7,766 nucleotides of DNA from Polyangiaceae bacterium (GTDB taxonomy: Bacteria; Myxococcota; Polyangia; Polyangiales; Polyangiaceae): assembly GCA_025936205.1 (NCBI GenBank), contig JAICTU010000440.1:1-7766 (forward strand), written 5' to 3'. Shown piece by piece: positions 6,440-7,766 of this stretch. Under the pieces are notes generated by a model. The model made no database searches. It saw nothing but the letters and a program-made list of their open reading frames with translations, and was not told the origin of the DNA. Position 1 is the first letter of the stretch, and each line of letters begins with the position of its first letter. The position numbers and the translations under genes were made by a program.

Positions 6440-7698
6440 CGCGTCCTGTCCAGGAAGCTGCGCTCCAGGCGTGCGTAGTCGACACTGACATCGAGCCGCG
6501 CCAGGACCGAGTAGAAGCCGAACTGCAGGCGATTGAGCAGGATCAGCGTCGGCGGCAGCTGCACGAAGCTTTTGTCTTTGCTCCAGATGGCCTTTTTCAG
6601 CCGCTGGATCTCGCTCACCAGCGAGGCGCTGTATTCGCGCGTCAGCCGGAACGGCGACGCGAACAGGGGTTCAAAGCAGCGCCGCGAATAAGCCACGGCG
6701 AGCGCCTGATACTCGCCCCCGCGCAACCCCAGATGCTCGATGACGGCGCGCTCGAAGGCAGCTTCGTCACGTTCGAGCGCCGCCCGGTGCAGCGCTCGGG
6801 CGCTCGGCAAGAGCCGCTGCTCGAGCGGCTGCACGCAACCGAAATCGAGGAAGGTGACGTCGCCAGCCGCCCCAAACAGGTAGTTGCCTGGATGCGGGTC
6901 CGCATTGAACATGCCCGCGCTCAGGTTCGACTTGAACACGAAGCGCCAGAGCGTCTCGGCGTAGCTCCGGCGCATCGCCTCCGGACGAGTGGCGGCGACC
7001 TCGAGCGTTTCACCCGACGCGAGCTCGCTGGTGAGCACCCGCCGTGCGCTGCACTCGCGGATCACAGCGGGGACGCGAATGGTGGGATCACCGGCGTGCA
7101 GCGCGGCGAAGGCTCGCTGGTGATCGGCCTCCAGCGCGTAATCGAGCTCCTCGCGCAAGCGCAGCGCGACCTCCGCGAACACGGCCTCGACATCCACGCT
7201 GCGCGGCGCGAGCCGCGACAGCACACTCTTCAAGGCGCGGGCATTGTTCAGATCCGCGTCGATCGCGGTGGCCACGCCGGGATGCTGCACCTTCACCGCT
7301 ACCGGCTGCCCCTGGTGCGTGCGCCCGCGGTGCACCTGGCCGATCGACGCGCTCGCGAACGGCTCCGGCTCGATCGAGGCAAACCGCTCGCCGATCGCCG
7401 CCCCCAGCTCGGCCTCGATCAGCGCCCGGATCTCGCTCCAGGAGGAACGCGGGGCGGCAGCGCGCAGCGCGGCGAGCGCCGCCTGGTACTGCTCGCGCTG
7501 TGCCTCGGGAAAAATGCCGTCGACGTAGCTCAAGGTCTGGCCAGCTTTGGCCGCCAGCCCGCGCATCGTGCCGAGCACCTCGGCGGCGTATTCGGCCGCG
7601 CCTTCTCCCGTCGAGAGCAGCCCCGCGCCGGTGCGTGCACCGACGGCGGCAAGCCGGGCCAGGCGACCCCAGCGGTTCGTCGGCAAACGCGGCGCCAT
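6436..7698 (-). CDS. ABC1/UbiB/ADCK-family atypical protein kinase
   Basis: A 420-residue member of the ABC1 (AarF/UbiB/ADCK) family of protein-kinase-like ATPases, linked elsewhere to quinone biosynthesis or isoprenoid-lipid handling. Hallmarks in order: the KxGQ motif (K51-A-G-Q54), the alanine-rich loop replacing the P-loop (ASASIGQVH, 115-123), the ATP-binding lysine K136 (VAVKVQHPG), the ExD motif E184-x-D186, the catalytic stretch NADPHPGNYLF with D267 and N272, and the metal-binding DFG (D285-G287). All catalytic residues are intact. Unlike E. coli UbiB, no C-terminal transmembrane hairpin is visible, so it is probably soluble or peripherally attached. The ATG at 7698 is preceded directly by an in-frame TAG, which fixes the limit of the frame; a weak GGACGGGG lies 5' of it. 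Its stop overlaps the glycosyltransferase start by 4 nt. If the host is a menaquinone-using myxobacterium, a ubiquinone role would be unlikely. Confidence 0.93.
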   Translation of the reverse strand: MAPRLPTNRWGRLARLAAVGARTGAGLLSTGEGAAEYAAEVLGTMRGLAAKAGQTLSYVDGIFPEAQREQYQAALAALRAAAPRSSWSEIRALIEAELGAAIGERFASIEPEPFASASIGQVHRGRTHQGQPVAVKVQHPGVATAIDADLNNARALKSVLSRLAPRSVDVEAVFAEVALRLREELDYALEADHQRAFAALHAGDPTIRVPAVIRECSARRVLTSELASGETLEVAATRPEAMRRSYAETLWRFVFKSNLSAGMFNADPHPGNYLFGAAGDVTFLDFGCVQPLEQRLLPSARALHRAALERDEAAFERAVIEHLGLRGGEYQALAVAYSRRCFEPLFASPFRLTREYSASLVSEIQRLKKAIWSKDKSFVQLPPTLILLNRLQFGFYSVLARLDVSVDYARLERSFLDRTR

Positions 7699-7712
7699 CT
7701 ACGCCCCGTCCT

Positions 7713-7750
7713 AGCACATCCGGCGGAGCACATCCGCCGAAGCACACCGC
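7713..7750. repeat. 14-bp tandem direct repeats upstream of the ABC1 kinase
   Basis: AGCACATCCGGCGG (7713-7726) is followed directly by AGCACATCCGCCGA (7727-7740) and then by a partial third copy, AGCACACCGC (7741-7750). The first two agree at 12 of 14 positions, and the register is an exact 14 bp. The array starts 15 bp upstream of the ABC1 kinase ATG, so it overlaps the likely leader or promoter of the operon. Confidence 0.65.
7721..7739. promoter_or_regulatory. Dyad within the 14-bp repeats: operator or leader hairpin candidate
   Basis: The arms CGGCGGA (7721-7727) and TCCGCCG (7733-7739) are perfect 7-bp complements with a 5-nt loop. The small differences between the two repeat copies are what create the dyad. 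Its position, 22 bp upstream of the ABC1 kinase start, fits a repressor site or leader stem-loop. It could also be the terminator of a gene to the right of the window. Confidence 0.35.
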
Positions 7751-7766
7751 AAGGCTGCTCAGAACC

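Noticed and set aside
4892..6478. 528-codon open frame on the plus strand, antisense to the glycosyltransferase and longer than it
   Set aside because: It is rich in arginine, glutamine and glutamate with no domain, membrane or signal pattern. It is the expected mirror of a leucine/alanine-rich GC-rich gene. The minus-strand frame has clear family motifs.
7088..7747. 219-codon minus-strand open frame over the ABC1 kinase 5' half
   Set aside because: Arginine/alanine/glycine-rich shadow; the kinase frame carries the KxGQ, alanine-rich-loop and ATP-lysine motifs in the same DNA.
1..7766. CRISPR array, tRNA or rRNA gene, insertion sequence, prophage or defence island
   Set aside because: No spaced identical repeats, no cloverleaf-like segment, no transposase or integrase motifs and no terminal inverted repeats were seen on either strand.

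Overview
The window is very GC-rich, with G or C at almost every third codon position. It reads like an ordinary stretch of chromosome from a high-GC Gram-negative bacterium, most probably a myxobacterium (Myxococcota, Polyangiales-like). The grounds for this are the cut-off gene at 1-144, whose start resembles a paralogous HNH-endonuclease-type family I associate with that group, and a soluble PAS-hybrid histidine kinase standing without a partner gene. The assignment is inference; no rRNA or other marker gene is present.

Layout, left to right. 1-144 (minus) is the first 48 codons of a gene running off the left edge. 145-528 is a non-coding gap with a three-copy short repeat and a possible terminator hairpin. 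529-2424 (minus) is a complete hybrid histidine kinase (PAS-PAS-HisKA-HATPase-REC). 2425-2666 is the gap between the divergent kinase and the next gene; it holds a coding-like remnant resembling the C-terminus of a LysR regulator, a perfect 10-bp dyad and a sigma-54-like element. 2667-3671 (plus) is a YihY/BrkB-family membrane protein. 3672-3879 is a convergent gap with a second start-less coding-like remnant and a strong hairpin. From 3880 to 7698, three minus-strand genes follow one another. In transcription order they are an ABC1/UbiB-type atypical kinase, a GT39-type membrane glycosyltransferase whose GTG start overlaps the kinase stop by 4 nt, and, after 76 bp, an HSL-family alpha/beta hydrolase. 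The right edge (7699-7766) carries 14-bp direct repeats with a dyad, immediately upstream of the ABC1 kinase.

How the genes may work together. The ABC1 kinase and glycosyltransferase look translationally coupled and are the best-supported operon; the hydrolase is plausibly its third gene, closed by the hairpin at 3831-3853. Both families are linked elsewhere to isoprenoid lipids (quinones; polyprenyl-phosphate sugar donors), so a membrane or envelope lipid role is possible but unproven. The histidine kinase is a soluble sensor with no adjacent output regulator. I found no CRISPR array, transposase, tRNA, phage or defence genes, and no convincing new system. The more interesting material is the intergenic structure and the two gene remnants.
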